A DNA stretch of 64,000 nt, from contig FREU01000002.1 in NCBI GenBank assembly GCA_900143615.1, positions 848,663 to 912,662 on the forward strand, given 5' to 3'. Of this stretch, positions 54,287 to 63,554 are shown one piece after another. The notes under the pieces are model-generated. The model did not search any database. It saw nothing but the letters and a program-made list of their open reading frames with translations, and was not told where the DNA came from. Position 1 is the stretch's first letter. Each line of letters starts with the position of its first letter. The position numbers were made by a program, and so were the translations under genes. Source of the DNA: Rhodobacteraceae bacterium Alg231-30. GTDB taxonomy: Bacteria > Pseudomonadota > Alphaproteobacteria > Rhodobacterales > Rhodobacteraceae.

Positions 54287-55104
54287 CGGCGGGCATTCCA
54301 AGAGGCAGAGGCATGTTTGCGTGTGTAGAACTCTCCCATGAGGCCAATCATCAGCAGAATCAAGGCAACTGTGATTGGATAGGTGAGAGAACTATTACGT
54401 GGAAAATAATTGATAAATGCAAATCCGCGTGCTTGATCGATGCAGTGAAACAGCGGGTTCCAGTCAAACATTGCGAGCATGAATGGCGGCAATGAGTTGG
54501 CCACAAACATTTTGCCAGACGCAATCATATTTGCGCGGGAATAGACGGTTGTCGCGATAGAGACAAATGTCGGAAACCAAGGCTTTAGTGCCAAAAGCAC
54601 CACGCCAATCGCAAGCCCGGCGAGCCAGGCGATCATCAACATCCCGAATGTCGCAATTGGTTGGTCGATTTCCAGTGGGACAAAGGCCACGTGATAAATG
54701 AACAGGATGGTGAACAGCGACATAACCTGAATATAGAGCGTGCCCAGGGCGGCGGCAGATATGGCGATGACCGTGTTCATCGGCGCGTGTTTCATCATCG
54801 CCGAGGCCGGACCTTCAGAAGACACCACAGCGGTCAGAGTTTTGGTATGAGTCAGAAAGAGAAACACTCCTGACATTATGTAGATCAGAAAGTCGCCACG
54901 CAGGGCTGCGCTGCGCAAACCCAGAACCGAAAACATAAGGTAGAAGGCCAGCACAAAAATGGCGGCTTGCAGCATGTTGATGAGAATGGACAAAACCGCA
55001 TTGCCGTGGGTTTTGCGCACAGTACGTACAATCGCATGATAGATCAGCTCAGCAAAGCTGAGGGCTGACGAAATGGTTGTTCTGGGAGCCGTCTGTTGAA
55101 ACAT
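54283..55104 (-). CDS. ABC-2-type permease, KpsM-like polysaccharide exporter component
   Basis: A 273-aa integral membrane protein with six predicted helices of the ABC-2 (KpsM/Wzm) type: LSILINMLQAAIFVLAFYLM, DFLIYIMSGVFLFL, the AALGTLYIQVMSLFTILFIYH region, FGMLMIAWLAGLAIGVVLLAL and the C-terminal YPITVALILLMIGLMG. KpsM with KpsT exports group 2 capsular polysaccharide or similar polymers. No KpsT ATPase lies next to it, which is unusual. It is divergent from cysQ and starts the sugar-polymer gene cluster. Confidence 0.83.
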   Translation of the reverse strand: MFQQTAPRTTISSALSFAELIYHAIVRTVRKTHGNAVLSILINMLQAAIFVLAFYLMFSVLGLRSAALRGDFLIYIMSGVFLFLTHTKTLTAVVSSEGPASAMMKHAPMNTVIAISAAALGTLYIQVMSLFTILFIYHVAFVPLEIDQPIATFGMLMIAWLAGLAIGVVLLALKPWFPTFVSIATTVYSRANMIASGKMFVANSLPPFMLAMFDWNPLFHCIDQARGFAFINYFPRNSSLTYPITVALILLMIGLMGEFYTRKHASASWNARR

Positions 55105-55223
55105 TGCCTCTTTCGTCCGCGTAAAGTCGCAGTTGTGTCAGGGAAATCTTGCTGTTCCCTTACCTCGGCATCATAAGAGGCATGGGCGCTCAATACAACA
55201 AATGCCCGCAAAGGAGTAAGATT

Positions 55224-56021
55224 TTGGATTACGATATTTTGATCCCGACTATCCGCAGCCTGGCAATTGAGGCTGGAGCCAAGATTATGGAGATCTACAA
55301 TGCGGATGATTTTGAGATAAAAACCAAGTCCGATGACAGCCCGGTTACGGCAGCGGACGAAGCAGCAGATGCGATTATTTCTGCTGGTCTGCGCGCGGCG
55401 TTTCCGGATGTGTTGTTGGTCACTGAGGAACAGTCGGAGAGCCATACCGTCAAAGGCGATACATTTTTGATCGTTGATCCGCTGGATGGCACCAAGGAAT
55501 TCATTCATCGCCGCGGCGATTTCACGGTGAACATTGCTTATGTCGAGAACGGCGTGCCGCAGCGTGGTGTGGTCTATGCGCCTGCGCGTGAGCGGATGTT
55601 CTTTACCCAAGCGGATGGTCAGGCTGTGGAAGAAGTTGGTGAATTCGATCCTGCGACTGTGGGCGAGACCAAGCCGATGAATGTGGCTGAGTCCGATAAT
55701 GCAGCTTTGTTGGTTGTGGCGTCAAAATCTCACCTGACCGACGAAACCAAAGACTATATCGCCAAATACGAGGTCGCCGACTTTAAGAGCGCGGGATCGT
55801 CTTTGAAGTTCTGTCTGGTGGCAACCGGTGAGGCGGATATCTATCCGCGCGTCGGGCGCACGATGGAATGGGACACGGCGGCAGGCCACGCGGTTCTGCT
55901 GGGCGCGGGTGGTCAGGTGGTGCGGTTTGATGATCACAGCCCGCTGGTCTATGGCAAAGAGGATTTCGCCAATCCTTACTTCATCGCATATGCTCCGGGT
56001 GTGGAGCTGAAAGAGGCTTAA
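55224..56021 (+). CDS. cysQ: 3'(2'),5'-bisphosphate nucleotidase CysQ
   Basis: CysQ removes the 3'-phosphate from PAP (the by-product of sulfate activation) with Mg2+. The lithium-sensitive inositol-phosphatase fold is clear: SPVTAADEAAD, VTEEQ and the metal motif DPLDGTKEFI, with WDTAAGHAVL downstream. I start it at TTG 55224 because AAGGAG lies directly 8 bases upstream and it gives a family-length 265-aa protein (MDYDILIPTIRSLAIEAG). ATG 55182 or 55149 would add 14 or 25 unlikely residues. It overlaps the kdsB ATG by one base (TAATG). Confidence 0.88.
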   Translation: MDYDILIPTIRSLAIEAGAKIMEIYNADDFEIKTKSDDSPVTAADEAADAIISAGLRAAFPDVLLVTEEQSESHTVKGDTFLIVDPLDGTKEFIHRRGDFTVNIAYVENGVPQRGVVYAPARERMFFTQADGQAVEEVGEFDPATVGETKPMNVAESDNAALLVVASKSHLTDETKDYIAKYEVADFKSAGSSLKFCLVATGEADIYPRVGRTMEWDTAAGHAVLLGAGGQVVRFDDHSPLVYGKEDFANPYFIAYAPGVELKEA

Positions 56022-56821
56022 TGTCCGTTCTTGTTGTCATTCCGGCGCGCTATGCGTCGACCCGCTATCCCGGCAAACCGCTGGCTACGTTGACAGGCGC
56101 GACAGGTGAGGCGCGTAGCCTGATCCATCGTTCTTGGTTGGCGGCCTGTGAGGTGCGTGGCGTGGATCGGGTTGTGGTGGCAACAGATGACGATCGCATT
56201 CGCGAAGCGTCAGAGGCGTTTGGGGCCGAGGTTGTGATGACTTCGGAAACTTGTGCCAATGGCACCGAACGTTGCGCGGAAGCTTATGATAATCTGGGGG
56301 GCGGGTACGACGTGGTTGTGAACCTGCAAGGTGATGCGCCCCTCACACCAGCGTGGTTTGTCGAAGATCTGGTGGCTGGCTTGGAAGGCGATCCAATGGC
56401 AGAGGTGGCGACACCTGTGTTGCGGTGTGACGGGCGGGCCTTGAACGGCTTTTTGGAAGACCGGCGCGCCGGACGGGTCGGGGGCACCACGGCGGTGTTC
56501 ACCAAAGACCGTCATGCGATGTATTTCTCAAAAGAAGTGGTGCCGTTCACCTCCGAAGTCTTTGGCGATGACGATGCCACGCCTGTGTTTCATCATGTTG
56601 GCGTCTATGCCTATCGTCCTTCGGCACTGGGCGCCTATCCGCGTTGGGATGCAGGGCCTTTGGAGCAGCTTGAGGGGCTGGAACAGTTGCGGTTCATGGA
56701 GCATGGGCGGCAGGTTCTCTGCGTCGAGGTTGAAGCGCGCGGGCGGCAGTTTTGGGAGTTGAACAACCCCGAAGATGTCCCGCGGATCGAGGCAATGATG
56801 GCGGAGATGGGCACGCCTTGA
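56021..56821 (+). CDS. kdsB: 3-deoxy-manno-octulosonate cytidylyltransferase (CMP-Kdo synthetase)
   Basis: KdsB activates Kdo as CMP-Kdo for lipopolysaccharide or capsule. The 266-aa protein shows VVIPARYASTRYPGKPL, VATDDDRIREASEAFGA, the CANGTERCAEA segment and NLQGDAPL, typical of the CMP-sugar synthetase fold. KdsB usually has 240-260 aa, so it is slightly long. NeuA-type CMP-sialate synthetase would be the alternative. It is coupled to cysQ upstream and to the glycosyltransferase downstream (TTGA overlap). Confidence 0.88.
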   Translation: MSVLVVIPARYASTRYPGKPLATLTGATGEARSLIHRSWLAACEVRGVDRVVVATDDDRIREASEAFGAEVVMTSETCANGTERCAEAYDNLGGGYDVVVNLQGDAPLTPAWFVEDLVAGLEGDPMAEVATPVLRCDGRALNGFLEDRRAGRVGGTTAVFTKDRHAMYFSKEVVPFTSEVFGDDDATPVFHHVGVYAYRPSALGAYPRWDAGPLEQLEGLEQLRFMEHGRQVLCVEVEARGRQFWELNNPEDVPRIEAMMAEMGTP

Positions 56822-58062
56822 GCGATCTTCCGGTCAGCGTGATTGTGGTCAGTCGGGGACGTCCGGAAGCCCTTAAACGCTGTTTGACTGGAATTTCACA
56901 GCTGCGTTTTCAGACCTTTGAAGTCATTGTGGTCGCGGATGAGGCAGGGCTGGATGCGGTGGCAGAGTTGCCGTTTGAGACCCGCATCAAAACTGTTTTT
57001 TATGATGAAGCAAATATTTCGCAGGCGCGCAATCTTGGGATTTCGCGCGCAGCGGGGGATGTTGTGGCATTTATTGATGATGATGCCGTGCCAGAGCCCA
57101 GCTGGCTGATGTATCTGGTGGCCCCGTTTGCGCAGGGCGAAGTAGCGGCTGCGGGCGGGTATGTGCGGGGGCGCAACGGGATTTCGTTTCAGTGGCGGGC
57201 GCAATCCGTGGATCAGACTGGCGAGAGCACTAGATTAGATGTTGCGGGCGTTCAGGCGGTTGTGTTGCACCCCCAAGCGGGTCGCGCGATTAGGACCGAA
57301 GGCACCAACATGGCGTTTCGGCGCGATGTTTTGGCTGAGCTTGGCGGGTTTGATCCGGCCTATCGCTATTATCTGGACGAAACAGATGTGAACCTGCGTT
57401 TGGCAGCGGCTGGTCATGCCACGGCGATTGCGCCCCGCGCCGAAGTACATCACGGGTTTTTGCAAAATGCTCAGCGGAGCGATGCGCGCGTGCCACGTGA
57501 TCTGACCGAAATTGGGGCGAGCAAGGCTGTGTTTCTGGCCAAACATTGTTCCGAGGCGAAGCGGGCGGAAGTTTGGACGATGTTTCGCCGCGGTCAGCGG
57601 GCGCGATTGCAGCGCCATATGGTGCGGGGCAATATGATGCCTGCAGATGTCCGTCGGCTGATGCGGGGTTTGGATCAGGGGTATCGTGACGGGCAGGCGC
57701 GCGAATTTGGCGGGATGGCTCCGATTGCTCGAGCATCGGAAGGATTGCGTGAATTTGAGCCGCATTTTGGCAAGTCAGTGGTTGTCAGCGGGCGGTCTTG
57801 GCAGGCTCGTAAAACCCATGCCCGCGCCAGAAAGCTTGTGGCGCAAGGACAAGTGCCATCGGTTTTTTTATTCTCGCCGTCCAGTTTGTATCACCAGCTG
57901 CGCTATCACCCAGATGGGTATTGGGTGCAGACCGGCGGGTTGTTTGGGCGCTCGGAGCGCAAACAGCCGCTGTTTCGTCTGACAAGTTTCAAAAAACGAT
58001 TGAAGCACGAGATCCAAAGGGTTGCGGTGGTGCGCCTTCTGGACGATGAAACGGTTGAGTAA
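56818..58062 (+). CDS. Glycosyltransferase family 2
   Basis: A 414-aa GT-A-type glycosyltransferase expected to add a sugar to a cell-surface polymer. It starts with LPVSVIVVSRGRPEALKRCL, has the DXD-like AFIDDDAVPEPSW near residues 78-90, and the catalytic-base region DPAYRYYLDETDVNLRLAAAG. The start is TTG at 56818, which overlaps the kdsB stop (TTGA); the earlier ATG at 56752 lies within kdsB and out of frame with it. An unusual C-terminal 150 residues are basic and of unknown function. The UDP-sugar epimerase follows 19 bases later. Confidence 0.85.
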   Translation: MSDLPVSVIVVSRGRPEALKRCLTGISQLRFQTFEVIVVADEAGLDAVAELPFETRIKTVFYDEANISQARNLGISRAAGDVVAFIDDDAVPEPSWLMYLVAPFAQGEVAAAGGYVRGRNGISFQWRAQSVDQTGESTRLDVAGVQAVVLHPQAGRAIRTEGTNMAFRRDVLAELGGFDPAYRYYLDETDVNLRLAAAGHATAIAPRAEVHHGFLQNAQRSDARVPRDLTEIGASKAVFLAKHCSEAKRAEVWTMFRRGQRARLQRHMVRGNMMPADVRRLMRGLDQGYRDGQAREFGGMAPIARASEGLREFEPHFGKSVVVSGRSWQARKTHARARKLVAQGQVPSVFLFSPSSLYHQLRYHPDGYWVQTGGLFGRSERKQPLFRLTSFKKRLKHEIQRVAVVRLLDDETVE

Positions 58063-58081
58063 GCGAGTTTGAGGGAAGAGC

Positions 58082-59110
58082 ATGACGCAGCAAAAACGCA
58101 CAGCATTTGTCACAGGCACAGCAGGGTTTATTGGCTATCACACCGCCAAGCGGCTGCTGGCAGAGGGCTGGCGGGTGATCGGGCTGGATGCGCTGGATGA
58201 TTATTATGATGTGACGCTGAAAGAGCGTCGGCAGAATATGTTGCTACAGTCTCCTCACTTTCAAACCACAGTGGGGCGGCTGGAAACGCCTGGATTGCTG
58301 AATGATCTGTTTGAAAAACATCGCCCTGATGTTGTGATCCACCTCGCGGCACAAGCAGGTGTGCGCTATTCGATTGATGAGCCGCGCGCCTATGTGCAGT
58401 CCAACCTTGTTGGCACGTTGGAATTGCTTGAGGCGGCGCGAGCCTATCCGCCGCAGCATATGCTGCTGGCTTCGACCAGTTCGATCTATGGGGCCAATAC
58501 CGAGATGCCTTATGCCGAGACCCATAAGGTCGACACGCAGATGTCGTTTTATGCGGCCACCAAGAAGGCCAATGAAGCGATGGCGCATTCCTATGCGCAT
58601 TTGTACAGTTTACCGACCACGATGTTTCGATTTTTCACCGTCTACGGCCCATGGGGTCGGCCCGATATGGCATTGTTCAAATTCACCAAAGCAATCTTGG
58701 AAGGCCAACCCATCGACATTTACAATCATGGCGATATGAGCCGCGATTTCACCTATATCGACGATCTGGTGACCGGCATTGTCAATTTGGTGGATGCGCC
58801 GCCAAGCTTGGTTGCGGCGCGTGCTGAGGATGAGATTGAAGGTGACAGCCTAAGCGCGGTTGCGCCGTGGCGTGCAGTGAATATAGGCAATGGGCAGCCT
58901 GTGCAGTTGATGGCATTTGTCGAAGCGATCGAGGCGGCAATTGGTCAAGTGGCAGAGAAGAACTTTATGCCAATGCAGCCGGGCGATGTGCCTGCAACTT
59001 GGGCCTCGGCCTCGCTTCTTGAAGGCCTGACAGGTGAGATTCCGAAAACACCTGTCAGTGAGGGTGTGGCGCGCTTTGTGGAATGGTATCGCGACTACTA
59101 TCAGGTCTGA
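58082..59110 (+). CDS. NAD-dependent UDP-sugar epimerase (UDP-glucuronate 4-epimerase-like)
   Basis: A 342-aa short-chain dehydrogenase-type epimerase. The NAD-binding motif is TGTAGFIGYHTAKRLL and the catalytic Tyr-x-x-x-Lys is SFYAATKKANEAM. The MTVYGPWGRPDMA-like stretch (FFTVYGPWGRPDMALFKFT) fits UDP-glucuronate 4-epimerase (CapI/WcaG group), which makes UDP-galacturonate for polysaccharide. GAGGGAAGAGC lies before the ATG. It ends 20 bases from the convergent capD-like gene. Confidence 0.9.
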   Translation: MTQQKRTAFVTGTAGFIGYHTAKRLLAEGWRVIGLDALDDYYDVTLKERRQNMLLQSPHFQTTVGRLETPGLLNDLFEKHRPDVVIHLAAQAGVRYSIDEPRAYVQSNLVGTLELLEAARAYPPQHMLLASTSSIYGANTEMPYAETHKVDTQMSFYAATKKANEAMAHSYAHLYSLPTTMFRFFTVYGPWGRPDMALFKFTKAILEGQPIDIYNHGDMSRDFTYIDDLVTGIVNLVDAPPSLVAARAEDEIEGDSLSAVAPWRAVNIGNGQPVQLMAFVEAIEAAIGQVAEKNFMPMQPGDVPATWASASLLEGLTGEIPKTPVSEGVARFVEWYRDYYQV

Positions 59111-59130
59111 GAGGGCCTTTGGGCTGCGCC

Positions 59131-61017
59131 CTAGATCTCTCCAACGACAGTCAATGCATCGGCGTTTGGTGGATCAGATTCGACCCATCTGGTGAGCGTG
59201 GTCACCAGTAAATCCATATCACGGGTTTCGATGGCACGACGTAGATCATTCAGTGCATTGGCGATTTCTAGTTCTGACAGAAGGTTCTCTTGTGCCCGCA
59301 AAATCTTTGGATGCGGTGTCGTCAGCATATCGCTTCCGATGAGAAGCTCTTCATGCATTTTTTCACCCGGTTTGAGGCCGGTAAATGCGATCTGAATATC
59401 GCCGTTAGGATTGGCACGATTGCGCACTGTCAAACCGGCCGCATGGATCATTTTCTCAGCCATAGACGCGATCGATACAGGTTTCCCCATGTCCAATACA
59501 AAGACATCGCCCCCGCGAGAAAATCCACTTGCCAAGAGGACAAGGCGGACCGCTTCGGAAACAGTCATAAAGAAACGGGTGACTTCAGGGTCTGTTACAG
59601 TCACTGGTCCGCCGGCGCGGATCTGTTCGTTAAACAGCGGAATCACCGAGCCGGAAGAGCCTAACACATTGCCAAAGCGGACCATTGAAAACTTGGTTCT
59701 TGTGCTGCGTGTCGCCAAGTCTTGAACCACAAGTTCTGCCATGCGCTTGGAACAGCCCATAATCGAGGTAGGCCGAACAGCCTTATCCGAGGACACGAGG
59801 ACGAATTGCGCGACTTCGGCGCGCATTGCCTCTTCGGCCACAATTCTTGTGCCCAAAACATTATTTCTCACGCCCTCAAAACCATTGGTTTGAACAATGT
59901 TGACGTGTTTGTAAGCCGCCGCATGAAAAACCACATCGATTTCGTGGTCTCTCAGAATCTCGCGCACGAGCTCTGGTCGCGCGACCGAGCCCAAGACCGG
60001 GGTGATTTTGACGTTAGCCTCTGCTTTTTGGAGTTCGCGTTGCACTGAGTAAAGCGCGATCTCGCTGTGGTCGGCCAGTACAAGCTCAGCCGGTCTGCAT
60101 AAAATCAATTGCCGGCAGAGTTCAGAACCGATCGACCCACCCGCGCCGGTCACCAAGATTCTTTGGTCCCGATACGTCTTTTCCGCAGTCGGAAGGTCGC
60201 TCTCGATTGCGTCGCGTCCAAGGAGGCTTGTCAGCTCAATTGGCGTGTTTGAGGTGTCCTCTCCTTTGAGGACGATGTCGGCAAAAGAAGGGAGGGCCAT
60301 GACCTCTGCGCCTAAGCCGGAAAATTTTCTGGCAAGCTGCAAGCGCACGCTTTGATCTACCGACGGCATGGCCAGAACAATGCGGTCGATGCCTATCCGT
60401 TCAACGAGCATTGGAATGCTCTTGGACGCGTGGACGCGCAAGCCAGCAATGTTCAGCCTTAGAAGGTTAGGGTTGTCATCAACAAAGCAAGCCGCCTCGA
60501 ACTCGTTGTCGGTTTGAAGTGCTGCGGCCAGTTGTTGGCCTGTTTGACCCGCCCCGTAAATCAACACTTTTTTGCGTTGTTTACCGGCGTTGGCGTAAAC
60601 TCGGCTGACCAGCCGGAACAAAGCGATGCGCCCACCGATCGACAAGGCCGCAAAAATAAATCCAAAATTTAGAAGCGCTGGGATCGGAAGTGGTTGGTCA
60701 AAGACTTGGGATAACGTTGCGAGCGCACCAGTGGCGACCAACAACAGAGCAAGCGCAAAGGTATGCGCAATATCGGTCGACCCGTAAGAGTTTAATTTGA
60801 TTCGATGTGACCCAATCTGATAGATCACAGTGCCGGCGACAGGCAAAAATAGAAGAAGGTAGACCAAGCTCATGCCGAGCGAAATCGGTTGTGCCTGTCC
60901 CGTGTTGTACAAAATGCTGGCAAAGAAGAAGGCTAGTGTGACCCAAAACAAGTCCAATGCCATCATAATTAGCCCCTTTTGGGAGCGGCTAAGCACGGTT
61001 AGTAATCGATAAAACAT
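59131..61017 (-). CDS. Polysaccharide biosynthesis nucleoside-diphosphate sugar epimerase/dehydratase, CapD/FlaA1-like
   Basis: A 628-aa membrane-bound NDP-sugar enzyme. Four N-terminal helices (about residues 15-125) anchor it, then a Rossmann-like region with LIYGAGQTGQQLAAAL (about 150) and the catalytic SDR domain: ILVTGAGGSIGSELCRQL (about 288-305), DVVFHAAAYKHVNIV, and the altered SSDKAVRPTSIMGCSKRMAE site, where the usual Tyr is replaced in the WbpM/CapD manner. Members convert UDP-GlcNAc to amino-sugar intermediates for capsule or O antigen. It converges on the epimerase gene. Confidence 0.92.
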   Translation of the reverse strand: MFYRLLTVLSRSQKGLIMMALDLFWVTLAFFFASILYNTGQAQPISLGMSLVYLLLFLPVAGTVIYQIGSHRIKLNSYGSTDIAHTFALALLLVATGALATLSQVFDQPLPIPALLNFGFIFAALSIGGRIALFRLVSRVYANAGKQRKKVLIYGAGQTGQQLAAALQTDNEFEAACFVDDNPNLLRLNIAGLRVHASKSIPMLVERIGIDRIVLAMPSVDQSVRLQLARKFSGLGAEVMALPSFADIVLKGEDTSNTPIELTSLLGRDAIESDLPTAEKTYRDQRILVTGAGGSIGSELCRQLILCRPAELVLADHSEIALYSVQRELQKAEANVKITPVLGSVARPELVREILRDHEIDVVFHAAAYKHVNIVQTNGFEGVRNNVLGTRIVAEEAMRAEVAQFVLVSSDKAVRPTSIMGCSKRMAELVVQDLATRSTRTKFSMVRFGNVLGSSGSVIPLFNEQIRAGGPVTVTDPEVTRFFMTVSEAVRLVLLASGFSRGGDVFVLDMGKPVSIASMAEKMIHAAGLTVRNRANPNGDIQIAFTGLKPGEKMHEELLIGSDMLTTPHPKILRAQENLLSELEIANALNDLRRAIETRDMDLLVTTLTRWVESDPPNADALTVVGEI

Positions 61018-61363
61018 TAGTCGGTCTTTCCGGCTAAAATTTGCCAGGGTTAATGGTACTAAGTGTGGTCACGCCTTTCGAAATCACACCGGCTGGGTCG
61101 GCCTCCAAAACATTAATTTTTCATATATCAATGAGTTAAAAATCACCAAAATAACTTTTTGAGTCAAGGAATCTTTCGCTGTTAGGGGCTTGAGTTGCCC
61201 GCCAGATTGCCGATTTTGTCATGCTGTGCTGCTTGAGCAGGCATCGCAACAACTTTGGATTTCGACATATTAGTGACAGCCAAACTTGCTAAATTAACGG
61301 CGTGGTTGCTAACTCGGGTAAAACACCTCTAGAACAATTAAGAGGATAGACGGGGCAGAAATA
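61018..61363. other. AT-rich divergent intergenic region
   Basis: 346 bases between the capD-like and wza-like genes, both transcribed away from it. The stretch is clearly AT-richer than its neighbours (61100-61170 and 61290-61350). I see no convincing coding frame, tRNA or strong hairpin; it presumably holds the two divergent promoters. Confidence 0.55.
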
Positions 61364-62473
61364 ATGCAGGCTAAGGTACCTTTCGCATTGGCGATGGCGA
61401 CAATGCTCGCACTCGCGCTTACGGGGTGTGCGCTGCCGCGTGGTGGCCCAACGGGCGCCGAAATTTCTGCTGAAAGCTCTATTCCTGAAGGTGTTGCAGT
61501 CGAAATAGTGACACGCGCCTCTGCGAAAGAAATCAGCGCATGGCCAAAAGTTGCACAGTATGTTCGCTACCGCTGGCCTGCGCGCGAGGCAGGACCCATG
61601 TCGCGCACTATTCAGGTTGGGGACGAAATCGAGTTGATGATCTGGGACAATCAAGAGAATTCGCTCTTGTTGTCAACGGATCAACGCAGCGTGCCCCTAC
61701 AGCCAGTGAGCGTTGCTTCCGATGGAACCATTTTTGTTCCTTATGTCGATAGTATCGAAGTTCGCGGTCTCTCATCCAGTCAAGCACGTGAGCTAATCCA
61801 AGCCAAGCTAAGTACGATTGCGCCTTCGGCACAGGTGCAGATCAGCGTCACGGGCGGGGTTCGCAATTCTGTGGATCTTGTTTCTGGAGTGGAATCACCT
61901 CAGACTTATGAGCTGCCGGATCGAAACACCTCGATTTTGTCCGCGATCGCAAATGGCGGCGGGTTTAGTGAAACGCTTGTAAATCCGGTTGTTCGATTGA
62001 GTCGGGGATCGCAAATCTATTCGATTCCCGCCAAGGCGCTGACAAAAGACCCGAACAAGAACGTGATTCTGCGCGGTGGTGATCAAATTATAGTCGAAGA
62101 GGACGAGCGGTTTTTTGTCGCAATGGGTGCGACAAACTCCAAAACGCAAATTTTCTTCCATCAGGAAAAAATTACGGCGCTTGAAGCTGTGTCGCTCGCA
62201 GGTGGCGTAGATGCCGGGAGGGCGAATCCGGAAGCTTTGGTGCTGTTGCGTGAATATCCTTTAGATGCGCTTCGGCCTGACAGGACTGGGCCTTCTGAGC
62301 AGTATGTCATGTTTATTTTCGACCTAACGCATTCAGACAGCCTATTTGGAGCGCAAAATTTTGAAATGCAGCCGGGCGATGTTGTGATTGCTTCAGAGTC
62401 CGCGATCAAGCCTGCTCAGGCCGTTATCGCACTGCTAGGATCTGCGTTTGCCATAACTAATGTGTTTGAATGA
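61364..62473 (+). CDS. Polysaccharide biosynthesis/export lipoprotein, Wza-like
   Basis: A 369-aa outer-membrane lipoprotein of the Wza family, the channel for exporting surface polysaccharide. The lipobox is ALTGC (Cys22). A Poly_export domain follows (SRTIQVGDEIELMIWDNQENSL, IFVPYVDSIEVRGLSSSQARELIQAKL), then SLBB-type beta-grasp repeats (NGGGFSETLVNPVVRLSRGSQ and AVSLAGGVDAGRANPEALVLLR). No Wzc or Wzx gene lies beside it. It shares an AT-rich divergent promoter region with the capD-like gene. Confidence 0.9.
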   Translation: MQAKVPFALAMATMLALALTGCALPRGGPTGAEISAESSIPEGVAVEIVTRASAKEISAWPKVAQYVRYRWPAREAGPMSRTIQVGDEIELMIWDNQENSLLLSTDQRSVPLQPVSVASDGTIFVPYVDSIEVRGLSSSQARELIQAKLSTIAPSAQVQISVTGGVRNSVDLVSGVESPQTYELPDRNTSILSAIANGGGFSETLVNPVVRLSRGSQIYSIPAKALTKDPNKNVILRGGDQIIVEEDERFFVAMGATNSKTQIFFHQEKITALEAVSLAGGVDAGRANPEALVLLREYPLDALRPDRTGPSEQYVMFIFDLTHSDSLFGAQNFEMQPGDVVIASESAIKPAQAVIALLGSAFAITNVFE

Positions 62474-62643
62474 TCAACATAAGATTGAATTAATTCTAGT
62501 AGGATAGTATGCATTTTACGATTACTGGCTAAATGCTATTTTGACTAAAAGTCGATTTTAATAACACACCGTTCTGTGATGATGCCGTCATGGACTTTGC
62601 TTAGCGCACTGTGAAATATGTGAGTAACTACGAGGGTTTGTTG

Positions 62644-63537
62644 ATGCAAAAGAAGATTACTAAGGCCATTTTCCCTGTGGCCGGAATGGGAACGCGGTTT
62701 CTGCCAGCAACCAAGTCAGTTCCAAAAGAAATCATGACCTTGGTCGACAGACCACTCATTCAATATGCAATTGACGAAGCGCGTGAAGCTGGAATCAAAG
62801 AGTTTATCTTTGTGACCTCCAGAGGCAAAAGCGCCCTTGAAGACTATTTTGATCATGCGCCTCAGCTTGAGCGAGAGCTCAGAAAAAAAGGCAAAACCGA
62901 GCTACTAGAAACCCTTGCGGCGACCAATATGGAGAGCGGTGCGATCGCTTATATTCGCCAGCACCACGCGCTGGGGCTTGGCCATGCTGTGCGCTGTGCG
63001 CGTCGCCTTATTGCGAACGAACCTTTTGCGGTGATTCTGCCGGATGATGTCATCGCGGGTGAGAAGCCTTGTTTGAAGCAGATGATCGACGCCTATGAAG
63101 AAACCGGTGGATCGATGGTCGCAGCCATGGAAGTTCCGATGGCGCAGGCGTCCTCTTATGGGGTTCTTGACGTCAAAGAAGACATGGGGTCGATCGTTTC
63201 TGTCAAAGGCATGGTCGAAAAGCCCAAAGAAGGTCAGGCTCCTTCCAATCTTGCTGTCATTGGGCGGTATATCCTCACGCCGAGTGTTTTGCGCAACCTT
63301 CGCAATCAAGATTCCGGTGCCGGCGGGGAAATTCAATTGACGGACGCCATTGCCAGCGAAATTGAGCAAGGCAGAAATGTCTATGGATTCCGCTTTAAGG
63401 GACAGCGCTATGATTGCGGGTCCAAAGCTGGATTCTTGCAAGCGACGGTCGCCTTTGGCCTTGCGCGGGATGACTTGCGTGACGAGTTGGCTGAGTATCT
63501 TGATGAGTTGCAGGCCTCTCGCAGGGCAGCTGAATAA
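62644..63537 (+). CDS. galU: UTP-glucose-1-phosphate uridylyltransferase
   Basis: GalU makes UDP-glucose, the precursor for surface polysaccharides. The 297-aa protein has the pyrophosphorylase loop FPVAGMGTRFLPATKSVPKE (residues 9-28) and VEKPKEGQAPS, with GEIQLTDAI near the C-terminus. ATG 62644 has GAGGG about 8 bases upstream; GTG 62611 is also in frame. The stop is 17 bases before galE, so the two are likely cotranscribed. Confidence 0.96.
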   Translation: MQKKITKAIFPVAGMGTRFLPATKSVPKEIMTLVDRPLIQYAIDEAREAGIKEFIFVTSRGKSALEDYFDHAPQLERELRKKGKTELLETLAATNMESGAIAYIRQHHALGLGHAVRCARRLIANEPFAVILPDDVIAGEKPCLKQMIDAYEETGGSMVAAMEVPMAQASSYGVLDVKEDMGSIVSVKGMVEKPKEGQAPSNLAVIGRYILTPSVLRNLRNQDSGAGGEIQLTDAIASEIEQGRNVYGFRFKGQRYDCGSKAGFLQATVAFGLARDDLRDELAEYLDELQASRRAAE

Positions 63538-63554
63538 GGCGAAGGAAGACTTAA

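Noticed and set aside
61289-61654. Frame of 121 aa on the minus strand across the wza-like gene start
   Set aside because: It covers the wza lipoprotein N-terminus and part of an AT-rich promoter region; its translation is low-complexity.
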